DNA of 21,799 nucleotides, taken from contig JAGGZG010000237.1 in NCBI GenBank assembly GCA_021162125.1, forward strand, positions 1-21,799, in the 5' to 3' direction. Below the pieces are notes generated by a model that did not search any database, was not told the origin of the DNA, and was given only the letters and a program-made list of their open reading frames with translations. Shown here in pieces: positions 5,017 through 13,132 of the stretch (the stretch's first letter is position 1; every line of letters starts with the position of its first letter). The stretch comes from Anaerolineae bacterium. Lineage in GTDB: Bacteria; Chloroflexota; Anaerolineae; JACIWR01. A program made the position numbers and the translations under genes.

Positions 5017-7363
5017 AGTATATCCGCTGCACGATGGGATTGCCCCCTTCGTCGGCCACGAGCTGCGGCTGAACGTCGTCCACGATGCGCACGGGGATGA
5101 GTTCGGCGCTGTGCAGGCCATCGGCGGCCAACAGCGCCCGCAGGATAACCCCGTCGCGGGCCGCGTCCACCGCGCTGATGTCGAATACGAAGTCGCCCAG
5201 GCTCCAGGCGATCAGGCAATCTCCTCGCACCTCAGTGTCCTGCACCACGTGGGGCTCATTACCGAGCACCAGGTCAGCCCCGGCATCGGCGGCGGCGTAG
5301 GCCAGCATCCGCTGCTCGTCACTGGGCGCGGAGGCGTACTCCACACCCGCGTGCAGGTTGACGATCACCACGTCGGCCCGCTCTCTGGCCTCGCGGACCG
5401 CCTGCTGAATGGTTGCCACCTCGGCGTAGGCCACGTGCGTATCGGGTGGCATCTCCCAGGGCACTTGCTTGAAACTGGACATGGCATAAGAGAGAAAAGC
5501 CAGGCGCACGCTTTTGACCTCGACGAACAGCGGGCGGTATGCCTCTTCAGTGGATGCACCTGCGCCGACGCAGGCCAGACCGTGGGCACGCAACGTCTCC
5601 ACGGTCTCGTCCAGGCCCGCCTGGCCGTAGTCCGAGGTGTGATTGTTGCCCAGGAACAGCACGTCAAAGCCAGCCTCGACCAGGCCCACGGCGTGACGAG
5701 GGTGAGCGCGGAACAGGTAGAGCTTATGGGGGATGGGCTGCGAGCGGGCGGTGAGAGCACACTCCAGGTTGCCCACGGCAACGTCGGCCCCGCGCAGCAG
5801 GTTGCCTACGGCGGCAAAGGGATAGCTGGAACCGAAGACCTCCATCCGTTCCTCCGGGGTGCGGGCCAGCATGATGTCACCCACCGCCAGCAGCTCGACC
5901 ATGCCCGCGCCGGCCGGTTCCACGCCGGGCAGCGGGCCCCACCATTCGGGCAACACGGGACGCGGCACTTTTGGCGGGCAGGTTACGCTATCTGGAGAGA
6001 AGCCGGACTCAGCCGGCGCGGCAGAGATCAGATAGGTGTGAATCCCGGAGCGAGCAGCCAGCATCTGTTCACCGCGCCAGGTCAAGGCGACCAGGCCGTG
6101 CACTCGCTCGCGGGTGCAGCCTTTCCCTTTTAGCTGACCAAATCCATCCAGGATGTACACCGCCTCATCATCGGCTCCGGCGGCGATTTCCGGCTGACCG
6201 TCGCCGTCCAGGTCTACCGCACGCAGGGCCCACACGGCACTGCCCAACCGGTGCCGCCAGCGCAGACGATTCTCCGTATCCAGGGCCCAGACCCGGCCCT
6301 CGCCCCCGCCGATGACCACCTCGCGCCGCCCATCGCCCTCCATGTCCACCACCTCCGCGGCCAGGAGCGGGGCTGTGGTCGGACGCTGCCAGCGTAGCGT
6401 GCCCGCGCCGTCGAGAACGTAGAGGGTGCCGTCGGCAGAGGCGGCTATAACCTCTACCGGGCCGTCGCCCGCTAGGTCGGTGGCGAGGAGGGCGCGGAGG
6501 CATCCCCCCGTGTCGTAGCGCCAGCGCAGTTGCCCGTCCGCACCGACGGCGTGAATGGCACCCGTCTGCGCGCCGACGAGAATTTCATTGCGTCCATCAC
6601 CGTCCAGGTCAGCGGCAGCCAGACTGGCGGCAACCGCTCCCACAGGGACCGCCCAGCGCAATTGACCGTCCCGGCTCAAAAGGTACAGGTTGCCGTCCCA
6701 CGATCCGGCCACAACCTCGCGCCGGCCGTCGCCGTCCAAATCCACAGCCAGCACGCGGGTGACACGCCCGCCGCTGCGATAGTCCCAACGTAGGCGGCCA
6801 TCGGCCTCCAGCACGTACACGCGGTCGTCGTCCGCGCCGATGACCACTTCCGGCGGGCCGTCGCCGTCCAAATCGGCCACGTCCACGGCGTACACCCCAG
6901 CCTGCGCCTCGTACTGCCAACGCAGCGCGCCATCTGGCTCCAGCACGTGCACTTTACGGTCCTGGGCAGCGACGATGATCTCCTGAACTCCGTCGCCGTC
7001 CAGGTCGCCCGCGTCCAGGTCCCAGACGATGTCCCAGGCGTTGTGCAGCCAGCGCACGGTGAGCGCCAGGGGAGCAACGGGCGCAGGGGTGGCAATCGGT
7101 GGCAGCAGAGAGGGCGTGGCCGTCGGTGGGGATGCGGTGGGAATGGGTGACGGGGATGGCGTGCCCGTGGGCGTGATAGCAACAGTTGTGGGCGGGAGGC
7201 CGGTGGAGATAGCCCGCGTGACAGGTGCCGTGGGGACCGGGGAGAGGGCCATCTTTGTCGGCAAGCATCCCGCCATCAGGCAAACTGCCAACAAGAGAAG
7301 GCAAAGCATTCTCCGCGCAGAGTTGGCTGAGATTCGTGTTGTACCCAAGCTAACAACATGCAT
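5015..7363 (-). CDS. Lipoprotein with FG-GAP/VCBS-like propeller repeats and C-terminal CapA metallophosphatase-like domain
   Basis: About 782 residues. The N-terminus has RR, a hydrophobic run and a lipobox LMAGC (Cys33), then a Pro/Thr/Ser-rich linker to about residue 100. Seven DxDGDG-type calcium-loop repeats follow (DLDGDGVQEI, DLDGDGPPEV, DLDGDGRREV, DLDGDGRNEI, DLAGDGPVEV, DMEGDGRREV, DLDGDGQPEI), each with a W/Y-rich strand (VLEPDGALRWQYE), suggesting a beta-propeller. From about residue 500 there is a CapA/PgsA-type domain (ELLAVGDIML, VGNLECALT, LGNNHTSDYG, VNLHAGVEY, GNEPHVVQ) of the calcineurin-like fold. CapA proteins act in poly-gamma-glutamate capsule export, but no capB/capC is present. 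The start is uncertain: 7405 and 7309 are other in-frame choices, and none has a strong ribosome-binding site. It follows the M48 gene by about 25 bases. Confidence 0.85.
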   Translation of the reverse strand: MHVVSLGTTRISANSARRMLCLLLLAVCLMAGCLPTKMALSPVPTAPVTRAISTGLPPTTVAITPTGTPSPSPIPTASPPTATPSLLPPIATPAPVAPLALTVRWLHNAWDIVWDLDAGDLDGDGVQEIIVAAQDRKVHVLEPDGALRWQYEAQAGVYAVDVADLDGDGPPEVVIGADDDRVYVLEADGRLRWDYRSGGRVTRVLAVDLDGDGRREVVAGSWDGNLYLLSRDGQLRWAVPVGAVAASLAAADLDGDGRNEILVGAQTGAIHAVGADGQLRWRYDTGGCLRALLATDLAGDGPVEVIAASADGTLYVLDGAGTLRWQRPTTAPLLAAEVVDMEGDGRREVVIGGGEGRVWALDTENRLRWRHRLGSAVWALRAVDLDGDGQPEIAAGADDEAVYILDGFGQLKGKGCTRERVHGLVALTWRGEQMLAARSGIHTYLISAAPAESGFSPDSVTCPPKVPRPVLPEWWGPLPGVEPAGAGMVELLAVGDIMLARTPEERMEVFGSSYPFAAVGNLLRGADVAVGNLECALTARSQPIPHKLYLFRAHPRHAVGLVEAGFDVLFLGNNHTSDYGQAGLDETVETLRAHGLACVGAGASTEEAYRPLFVEVKSVRLAFLSYAMSSFKQVPWEMPPDTHVAYAEVATIQQAVREARERADVVIVNLHAGVEYASAPSDEQRMLAYAAADAGADLVLGNEPHVVQDTEVRGDCLIAWSLGDFVFDISAVDAARDGVILRALLAADGLHSAELIPVRIVDDVQPQLVADEGGNPIVQRIY

Positions 7364-7388
7364 TAAGAAAGCAGTTTTGTGGAATGCC

Positions 7389-8564
7389 TCACCCCTGCTG
7401 TGCATAATCTCGTGCTCGTCTTATCCGCTGGCTGATAGGGGGATGGCTGTACAACAGAAATTCCACCCAGGGCTCGGGGGCTACCTCGGACAGGTTCTGG
7501 TTGGCCAGCTTGGTCATGGCTGTGATCATGGCCTCGGGCTTGCCGGTCATCGTCAGCGCGTACTCGTCGGCCAGCGATTCGCGCCAGCGCGAGTAGGCGT
7601 TGCCCAGCGGCAGGGTGATGACCCCGAAAGCGCCCATGACCATCGCCAGCAGCGGGAAGGCGGCGACGTCGGCGATGCCCTGGAAGCCGAAGGAGCGCAC
7701 TCCCCAGCGCAGTCCCAGGCTGGCCAGGTACAGCCCGCCCAGGGTCAGCGCGGACTGCACCAGCAGCCCCCAGATGACGTCGTGGTGCACGTGGTGGCCC
7801 AGTTCGTGGGCCAGGATGACCTCGATCTCGTCGGCGGTGTAGTTCTCCAGCAACGTATCGCCCAGGACGATGCGTCGCGTGTTGCCCAGACCCATCAGCG
7901 CGGCGTTGGCGGCGGTAGTTTTGCTGCTCAGGTTGATGGTGAACACCCCGCGCACGCGCGTGCCAGCCCGCTCGGCCAGACGCACCAGGCGCTGGGTCAG
8001 TTCCTCGTCCGCCAGCGGTGTGCACTTGAAAAACAGGGGGACGATGAGCAGCGGTGCCAGGTTGGTCATAACTATGGTGAACAGCAGATACAGCACGCCG
8101 GTCAGCAGCCACCAGGTTGATGGGAAAGCAGCCAACAGCCAGTACATCACCTCCATCGCCGCCAGGCCGATGATCCCACCGACCACGGCTCCCTTGACCA
8201 GGTCCAGGAGCCAGCCGCCGAGAGTTTGAGTGGACAGTCCGTAGCGATGGGGCAAAACGAACCCGCTGTAAAAGCTGAGCGGCAGATCGAGCAGGCCATA
8301 CGCGCCGAAGAAAGCCAGGGTGTACAGAGCGACGACGGCGGGCCGCCAGGGGACGACGGCCTGGATGCGCGCGGCCAGGTGGGACGAGAGCCCGCTGAAC
8401 AGCATGACCAGCACGAAAGCGGCAGCCAGTCCCAGGTCGGCGAGCAGCAACCAGCGGCGGATGCGGGCGTATTCGCGGGCCTTCTCCTGGCGCTCAGGGT
8501 CGAGAGACCGGGTCACCCGATTGGGCCGGGTCAGCCGATTAAGCTGATGAAGCCGATGACTCAT
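7389..8564 (-). CDS. M48-family membrane zinc metalloprotease (Ste24/CAAX protease 1-like)
   Basis: A 391-residue integral membrane protease. Hydrophobic helices occur near residues 38-60, 78-100, 120-165, 285-310 and 325-345. The catalytic motif AHELGHHVHHDVIWG supplies the HExxH zinc ligands and general base. ESLADEYAL downstream gives the third zinc ligand and the conserved Asp. SSKTTAANAALMGLGNTRRIVLGDTLL precedes the motif and SHPPISQRI follows it, as in Ste24/CAAX protease relatives. In eukaryotes the family trims prenylated proteins; bacterial members are mostly linked to membrane protein quality control. The ATG at 8564 overlaps the end of the DUF523 gene by 26 bases and has only a weak upstream GAGGA. 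A shorter start is possible. Co-transcription with the DUF523 gene upstream is likely. Confidence 0.93.
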   Translation of the reverse strand: MSHRLHQLNRLTRPNRVTRSLDPERQEKAREYARIRRWLLLADLGLAAAFVLVMLFSGLSSHLAARIQAVVPWRPAVVALYTLAFFGAYGLLDLPLSFYSGFVLPHRYGLSTQTLGGWLLDLVKGAVVGGIIGLAAMEVMYWLLAAFPSTWWLLTGVLYLLFTIVMTNLAPLLIVPLFFKCTPLADEELTQRLVRLAERAGTRVRGVFTINLSSKTTAANAALMGLGNTRRIVLGDTLLENYTADEIEVILAHELGHHVHHDVIWGLLVQSALTLGGLYLASLGLRWGVRSFGFQGIADVAAFPLLAMVMGAFGVITLPLGNAYSRWRESLADEYALTMTGKPEAMITAMTKLANQNLSEVAPEPWVEFLLYSHPPISQRIRRARDYAQQG

Positions 8565-9021
8565 CGCCCTGCCAATCCTCCTCCGTGGCCACGGCGATGC
8601 CCTCCCGCCTGAGTAGCGCGGCCGTCACCCCATCGCCGCCCGTCAGCCGTCCGCTGAACGTGCCGTCGTAGATTAACCCCACGCCGCAGGATGGGCTGTG
8701 GGCCTTGAGTACGGCCCGCGTGGCCCCGCAGCGGCGGGCCAGGTGCAGGGCTGCCCGTGCCCCGGCGATAAATGCCTCGCTCACGTCCGTGCCATCCTCG
8801 CGCACCACCCGCGCCCGCCTGTCCAACACGTCCCCGCCGTCCCCGCCACGGATTTCCGCTGGCGGACGGGGTGCGGGCAGCCCGCCGGCCACTTCCGGAC
8901 AGATGGGGATAGCCCGCCCCTGGGCGGCCAGGCGTTGCAGGACAGACGCCGGGCAGCTTCCCCCGTCGTAGCGACAGGGCAGGCCCAACAGGCAAGCACT
9001 CACCAAAAGAGGTGTCTCCAT
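8539..9021 (-). CDS. DUF523 / TudS-like 2-thiouracil desulfidase family protein
   Basis: A 160-residue DUF523 protein. The family's TudS members carry a [4Fe-4S] cluster on three cysteines and remove sulfur from thiouracil. The key blocks are present: LLVSACLLGLPCRYDGG (Cys10, Cys16), PICPEVAGGLPAPRPPAEI (Cys41) and KAHSPSCGVG (Cys112). Length fits the family. The ATG at 9021 has GGAGGATTAAA just upstream, which decides the start against longer readings up to 9078. A strong divergent promoter (TTGACA-17-TAGAAT) lies at 9050-9078. The gene overlaps the M48 protease gene by 26 bases, so they are probably one transcript. Whether it acts on thiouracil or another thiolated substrate cannot be told from sequence. 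Confidence 0.9.
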   Translation of the reverse strand: METPLLVSACLLGLPCRYDGGSCPASVLQRLAAQGRAIPICPEVAGGLPAPRPPAEIRGGDGGDVLDRRARVVREDGTDVSEAFIAGARAALHLARRCGATRAVLKAHSPSCGVGLIYDGTFSGRLTGGDGVTAALLRREGIAVATEEDWQGDESSASSA

Positions 9022-9049
9022 TTTAATCCTCCGCGCCTTTCGCGGTATC

Positions 9050-9078
9050 ATTCTACCACCACGGTGTGAAACTGTCAA
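9050..9078 (-). promoter_or_regulatory. Predicted promoter for the DUF523-M48 operon
   Basis: On the minus strand a perfect TTGACA (9073-9078), 17-base spacer and TAGAAT (9050-9055). It sits about 28 bases upstream of the DUF523 start codon. Confidence 0.75.
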
Positions 9079-9085
9079 CGCAGGC

Positions 9086-9114
9086 TTGCTCCCCCCGCCC
9101 TTTTGTGATAGAAT
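9086..9114 (+). promoter_or_regulatory. Predicted promoter for the complex-I-like membrane gene cluster
   Basis: TTGCTC (9086-9091), 17-base spacer, TAGAAT (9109-9114). The -35 box is weak. It is back to back with the minus-strand promoter, with seven bases between the two -35 boxes. The leader to the ATG is about 30 bases. Confidence 0.55.
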
Positions 9115-9151
9115 ACGGCCCGTTCAACTTTCTTCCCCCCAAGGAGACCTC

Positions 9152-10822
9152 ATGACCGATTTGTTGAGCGGCCCCGCCCGGCCAATAATCGTCCTGCTGC
9201 TGAGTGCGTTGGCTATCGGATTGCTGGATCGCCTGACGCGCCCCCGTGACGGCGGCATCCTGCTGGTGCTGCTGGTGGCCGACGGGGCTCTCGCCCTGCT
9301 CAGCCTGCGAGCTCGCCTTCCCCTGCACGTGGTCCTCGGCCGGTGGCGTGATCTGTCGCTGCTGGGCTTCGATTGGGGCCTGGGTGTGGACGGCCTGGCG
9401 TTTCTGTTCGCGGCGGCGGTGCTCTTCGTGGCCCTGGCATTGAGCTTGGCCGCCGTCGGTCGCCCGCCCATCCCCCGCGCGCCGCTGCTCGTCCTCCTGG
9501 CCGCCGGACTGGGGCTGATCTTCGCCGCTGACCTCATCACCCTGGGCGCGAGTGGCTTTCTGTTGGACTTGGCTTTCGCCTGGGCGGTGGTCTCGGTGGA
9601 CGACACGGAAAGGGGGCATAGGGCCGCCGCTTGGGCGGTGGGCGTGGGCGGGTTGGCCAACCTGGCCTTGCTGACAGCAGCCCTGGCCCTGCGCCTGGAA
9701 GGACGCTTTCCGGGTCTGGCTGATGCCCTCTCCTCACCACAGGCGTTGATCCTGGTGACGGTGGCCATCCTGGCCCGCCTGGGAATCTATCCGCTATATT
9801 TCTGGCTGCCCCGCCGGGTAGAGGGTTCGCCTGCGGCGCGAGCCTGGCTGCACGTGGTGCCCGTGGTCACCGGACTGTGGCTGCCGGCCCGCGCTTACGC
9901 CTTGGTCAACGGCTCGTGGCCCTGGCCGGCGTTTTGCCTGACGCTGGGTGGGGTGGGCTTTCTCGTTGCCGCGATCCTGTCCTGGGGTGAGGCCCGGCCT
10001 GAGCGCATTCTTTCTTGGGTGATTCTGGCCCGGCTTGGATATGGCCTGGTGCTGATTACCCTGGGCACGTCACCTGTGCCCGTGGCGATCAATTTGCTGC
10101 TGGGCGCAGGACTGCTGTTCGTGGCCCCATCGTTCGTGGCGACCTGGCGACGGGCGAGCGCAGGGTGGGGGCGCTGGCGGTGGGCCGTGGAAATACCGGC
10201 GGCGGTCGGGGTGGCCATGCTGGCCGGTGTGCCGGGCACATTGGGTTTCGTGGGGCACACCGCGCTGTACCGTGCCCTGTTGGCCCAGGGGCCGGTGTCC
10301 CTGCTGGCGACCAGTCTCCTGGCCGAGTCGTTGCTGGTGGCTGCTCTGCTGCGTGCCTGGCTTGCGGTGGATACCGGCGTCCGGGAGGATGAGGAGAGCG
10401 CGGTCGGCGTTCTTGCCCGCTGGTCTGTGATGGGAGCAGTCGTTCTGCTGGCTGGAGCCGGGCTCCTGGTTGGCCTGCATCCGCCGCTATTGGCCCGCCC
10501 GTTTTCGGGTATGGCCGCCTTGCCCTCGCTATTCACCATGCTACGGGGGATCACCCTGGCCCAGGCTGCGGCTATCACCCTGCCCCTGGTGGGGGGCATC
10601 GCTCTGCATCGCTATCGGGCTGAGGTGTGGGAGCAGGTGGCGGGCTACTGGGATATTATGGCCGCCGTTCTGCGCCTGGAATGGCTGGCGCGTGCCGTGA
10701 GTACGCCCTGGTCGGCCGGGCGCGAGTTGCTGCGCGCAGCGGGCGAGATCGGCGTCGGCCAGGGGTACCTGGGCTGGGTGGCCCTGGTGGGTTTGTTGAC
10801 TTTGCTGTTTGTGTGGAAGTGA
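9152..10822 (+). CDS. Proton-conducting membrane transporter family protein (NuoL/NuoM-like)
   Basis: A 556-residue polytopic membrane protein, about 14 hydrophobic helices. It belongs to the antiporter-like family shared by complex I (NuoL/M/N), Mrp antiporters and group 4 hydrogenases. Family-like blocks are WGLGVDGLAFLFAAAVLF, the core IYPLYFWLPRRVEGSPAARAWLH (compare PLHxWLPDAMEGPTPVSALIH), and GVAMLAGVPGTLGFVGHTALY near the TM12 loop. By eye the TM5 glutamate is absent, the TM7 lysine is replaced by arginine (ILARLGIYPLYFW), and histidine replaces the TM12-region acidic or lysine residue. The family histidine in ALIH is kept (AWLH). The ATG at 9152 has AAGGAGACCTC upstream. It is the first gene of a cluster with no hydrophilic subunits in the window. 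Family membership is fairly sure; function is not. Confidence 0.8.
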   Translation: MTDLLSGPARPIIVLLLSALAIGLLDRLTRPRDGGILLVLLVADGALALLSLRARLPLHVVLGRWRDLSLLGFDWGLGVDGLAFLFAAAVLFVALALSLAAVGRPPIPRAPLLVLLAAGLGLIFAADLITLGASGFLLDLAFAWAVVSVDDTERGHRAAAWAVGVGGLANLALLTAALALRLEGRFPGLADALSSPQALILVTVAILARLGIYPLYFWLPRRVEGSPAARAWLHVVPVVTGLWLPARAYALVNGSWPWPAFCLTLGGVGFLVAAILSWGEARPERILSWVILARLGYGLVLITLGTSPVPVAINLLLGAGLLFVAPSFVATWRRASAGWGRWRWAVEIPAAVGVAMLAGVPGTLGFVGHTALYRALLAQGPVSLLATSLLAESLLVAALLRAWLAVDTGVREDEESAVGVLARWSVMGAVVLLAGAGLLVGLHPPLLARPFSGMAALPSLFTMLRGITLAQAAAITLPLVGGIALHRYRAEVWEQVAGYWDIMAAVLRLEWLARAVSTPWSAGRELLRAAGEIGVGQGYLGWVALVGLLTLLFVWK

Positions 10823-10976
10823 ACCTCTTCGGTGAACGAGCCTCTTCGCTCAGGGTGACAAGTATAAGTGCGACTTTTGCCTCAATGTCAAAAAACTGTT
10901 CGGCTGAGCCCTTCGATTTCACTCAGGACAGGCGCTCGCGGCGAGGCCTGCGGGAAGTAGAAAAGCTGAGGCGATC
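10823..10976. repeat. Intergenic stretch with fragments of a dispersed repeat
   Basis: This 154-base spacer separates two membrane genes. It contains CTCTTCGCTCAGGGTGACAA (about 10842-10861) and CCCTTCGATTTCACTCAGGA followed by CAGGC (about 10910-10934). Both resemble the widely dispersed CTTCGACTTCGCTCAGGACAGG-type intergenic repeat, here in the same orientation. No coding or RNA feature was found. Confidence 0.5.
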
Positions 10977-11642
10977 ATGCCCATATTTGCAGAGATTCTG
11001 GAGAAACTGTCTTTCCTGGCCGGGGTACCGGCGGTGGCCGGATTGGCCCTAACCGCCAGCTTGATCGTCGTCTCCGGCAATTGGCGATTGAGCTTGCTGG
11101 CGTTGTTAGCGCAGTATATTTTGGCCGGGCTGTTGTTCACCCGCCTGTTGCCCCTGCAACTCGCGCAGATCAAGCTCTACGTCGGAGTGCTCATCTGCCC
11201 CATGCTGTACTGGGCGGCCCGGCGTGTGGAATGGACGCGGAAGCGACACCGTCAGCCAGAAGGTTCTCCTTTACCTCCCTGGCCTGCCCTGGCGATGGGT
11301 CTGCCGTTCCGAGTGCTGGGCATGGTTCTCATTGGGCTGGCCGTATATGCGCTGGGACCGAGCTATCCCCTGCCACAGGTGCCGTGGGAGATTGGCCTGG
11401 CCTGCTATTGGCTGGGTCTATCTGGATTGCTGGGTCTGATCCTGACCGACGAGCCGTTCCAGGCCGGGTTGGCCTTGCTCACCTTCGTCACTGGCTGCGA
11501 ACTGTTTTACGCCGGATTGGAGAGCAGTCTGCTGGCGACGGGCTTTCTGGCCATCGGTAACCTGCTCCTTGCCGTGGTAGTGGCCTATCTCACCGTGGCT
11601 CGTGGCGTGGGGCCGGTGGTAGTGCGGGAGGCGGGCAAATGA
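10977..11642 (+). CDS. HyfE/NuoK-like small membrane protein
   Basis: A 221-residue membrane protein with about seven hydrophobic segments. The C-terminal half (LGLSGLLGLILTDEPFQAGL, ALLTFVTGCELFYAGLESSL, LATGFLAIGNLLLAVVVAYL) resembles HyfE-type subunits of group 4 hydrogenases, which contain a NuoK-like part. The acidic residues in the membrane (DEP, CELFYAGLE) are where NuoK-type subunits carry their conserved glutamates. The ribosome-binding site is weak (GAGGCGATC before ATG). The gene overlaps the next by four bases (ATGA), which indicates translational coupling with the NuoN-like gene. The position between two antiporter-like genes supports the assignment, as in hyf and related clusters. 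Assignment is by pattern and context, so moderate. Confidence 0.65.
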   Translation: MPIFAEILEKLSFLAGVPAVAGLALTASLIVVSGNWRLSLLALLAQYILAGLLFTRLLPLQLAQIKLYVGVLICPMLYWAARRVEWTRKRHRQPEGSPLPPWPALAMGLPFRVLGMVLIGLAVYALGPSYPLPQVPWEIGLACYWLGLSGLLGLILTDEPFQAGLALLTFVTGCELFYAGLESSLLATGFLAIGNLLLAVVVAYLTVARGVGPVVVREAGK

Positions 11643-13051
11643 TCCCTGGCCCGTTGTTGCTCATCGTCCTGCCGCTGATCGCCGCGCCGGTGGTCTATCT
11701 CGTCCGCCGCTGGACATTGATCGCCTCCGCACTGGCTGCCGGAACCAGCCTGGCCCTGGGGTTAGCCTGCCTGCGTTTGCCCCTCGATGCGCCCGCCACC
11801 TTCCTGGGACGGCCGGTGCAACTGGGACAGCCCGTCGTCGTGCTGGGTCGCGAGTTGGTGCTGCAGCCGGCGGGGGCATCGGCCCTGGGATTCATATTCG
11901 TGCTGGGTGCAGTGCTCTTCTTCCTGGCCTGGGGCATTCCTCAGGGCCGGCTGTTCTGTCCGGTGGGCCTGGTTTTACTCAGCGCGATCAGTGCCAACGT
12001 TATGATTCGTCATCTCCTGTTCGCTGTCCTGGCGCTCTGGCTGGCGGCCCTCGTCTCCGCGTTCCTCATCCAGGGGGATCGCCACGATTCCGTGCGTGGC
12101 GCCCTGCGCTACATCACCATGCATACCCTGGCCGTTCCTTCTTTCCTCGTCGTCTCCTGGCTGTTCGACCTGTACATCGAGAACCCGGACAACCTGGCTC
12201 CGCTGCGGACGTTTGCCATCTTGCTGACCCTGGGATTCAGTATTCTGCTGGCTGTCGTCCCTTTCCAGGGATGGGTCACCGCTGTGGCGAAGGATGCGCC
12301 ATCCCTGGGCACCGCCCTGCTCTTCTCGGCTGAAAGCGTGGCCGTCCTCCTCCTGCTGGCCAGCCTCCTGCGCCGCTATCCCTGGTTGCTCGACGATCCA
12401 CTCCTCTTTCAGGTGCTGACCTGGGGCGGGCTACTGACGGTGGGAGTGGGCGGTCTGATGGCCCTGGTGCAACAGGATTTCGGCCACCTGCTGGGATATG
12501 GGGTCCTGGCCGACGTGGGAGGAATGCTCATGGCCCTGGCGACCGGCTCTGATCTGGGAGTGAGTGTCGCCCTGGCGTTAGTTGGCTTCCGCGCGGTGAG
12601 CCTGATCGTGACCGGAGTTGGGCTTTCGGCCATCCGCCGGCGGACGGGCAGCGACGCCTTCGCCGACGTGGGTGGCGCGGCCCGCCGCCAGCCCGTGGCC
12701 ACGGCTGCGCTGATACTGGGTGGGCTGTCGCTGGCCGGCCTCCCCCCGCTGGCCGGATTCGCTGGGCGCTGGGCGCTGCTGGACTTCTTCGTACCGGAGC
12801 ATACCCGCTGGTGCTGGCTGATTTTCCTGGCGGGGTGCGGGGTGGCCGTTGGCTACCTGCGCGGGCTGCGAGCCACGCTGGCTCCTGCGACCGTGGAACA
12901 CGAGGATGAGCAAACGCAGTCCGAGCCGGTGATTACGGCCGTGATGATTGGCGCGACTCTCGTCCTCACCACGGCGTTGAGTTTCAATCCCCAGCCAGTG
13001 TTTTCCCTTGCCGGACGGATCGTCGCTGCCCTGGGGCTGCCCCTCCCTTGA
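11639..13051 (+). CDS. Proton-conducting membrane transporter family protein (NuoN/MrpD-like)
   Basis: A 470-residue membrane protein with about 13-14 helices, second antiporter-like member of the cluster. Family-like parts are TLGFSILLAVVPFQGW (compare FKLGAVPFHMW in NuoN), VQQDFGHLLGYGVLADVGGM (compare the Q..lKRllAYSSI.h.G loop), and LILGGLSLAGLPPLAGFAGRW (compare LSLAGIPLTAGFIGKF). By eye, the TM7 lysine is replaced by a hydrophobic residue, the TM5 glutamate is missing from LFAVLALWLAALVSAFLI, and the TM12 lysine is arginine (GRW). The start ATG overlaps the HyfE-like stop by four bases. The stop is immediately followed by a strong promoter for the CsoR gene. Family membership is fairly sure. 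Whether it moves protons is open. Confidence 0.8.
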   Translation: MIPGPLLLIVLPLIAAPVVYLVRRWTLIASALAAGTSLALGLACLRLPLDAPATFLGRPVQLGQPVVVLGRELVLQPAGASALGFIFVLGAVLFFLAWGIPQGRLFCPVGLVLLSAISANVMIRHLLFAVLALWLAALVSAFLIQGDRHDSVRGALRYITMHTLAVPSFLVVSWLFDLYIENPDNLAPLRTFAILLTLGFSILLAVVPFQGWVTAVAKDAPSLGTALLFSAESVAVLLLLASLLRRYPWLLDDPLLFQVLTWGGLLTVGVGGLMALVQQDFGHLLGYGVLADVGGMLMALATGSDLGVSVALALVGFRAVSLIVTGVGLSAIRRRTGSDAFADVGGAARRQPVATAALILGGLSLAGLPPLAGFAGRWALLDFFVPEHTRWCWLIFLAGCGVAVGYLRGLRATLAPATVEHEDEQTQSEPVITAVMIGATLVLTTALSFNPQPVFSLAGRIVAALGLPLP

Positions 13052-13076
13052 CAAAAAATGCGAACCAGTGTAAGAT
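13048..13076 (+). promoter_or_regulatory. Predicted promoter for csoR-trx
   Basis: A perfect TTGACA (13048-13053) lies at the end of the NuoN-like gene, with a 17-base spacer and TAAGAT (13071-13076). Confidence 0.7.
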
Positions 13077-13078
13077 AA

Positions 13079-13097
13079 GGTATACCTGGTAGGGGTA
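13079..13097 (+). promoter_or_regulatory. Candidate CsoR-family operator
   Basis: GGTATACCTGGTAGGGGTA lies just downstream of the -10 box. The pattern TACC, seven-base core, GGGTA with a G-tract resembles operators of CsoR/RcnR-family repressors (for example TAC..G-tract..GTA sites). Its position over the start of transcription fits autorepression. No binding data exist here, so this is inference. Confidence 0.45.
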
Positions 13098-13132
13098 GCC
13101 TGTTGGAGAAGGTGAGAGGTGAGGGGGCGCCG

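Noticed and set aside
4331..6133. Long plus-strand open frame (about 600 codons) opposite the formimidoyltransferase and CapA-like genes
   Set aside because: It lies antisense to two clearly recognisable genes, has no family-like motifs and no good ribosome-binding site. High GC makes such antisense frames common.
7029..8120. Plus-strand open frame opposite the M48 protease and lipoprotein
   Set aside because: Composition is Gln/Gly/His/Val-rich, typical of antisense GC-rich frames. The minus strand has the HELGHH protease.
9053..9768. Minus-strand frames reading through the start of the NuoL/M-like gene
   Set aside because: They are Gln/Arg-rich or Ser/Arg-rich low-complexity products, antisense to a clear membrane protein, and cross the divergent promoters.
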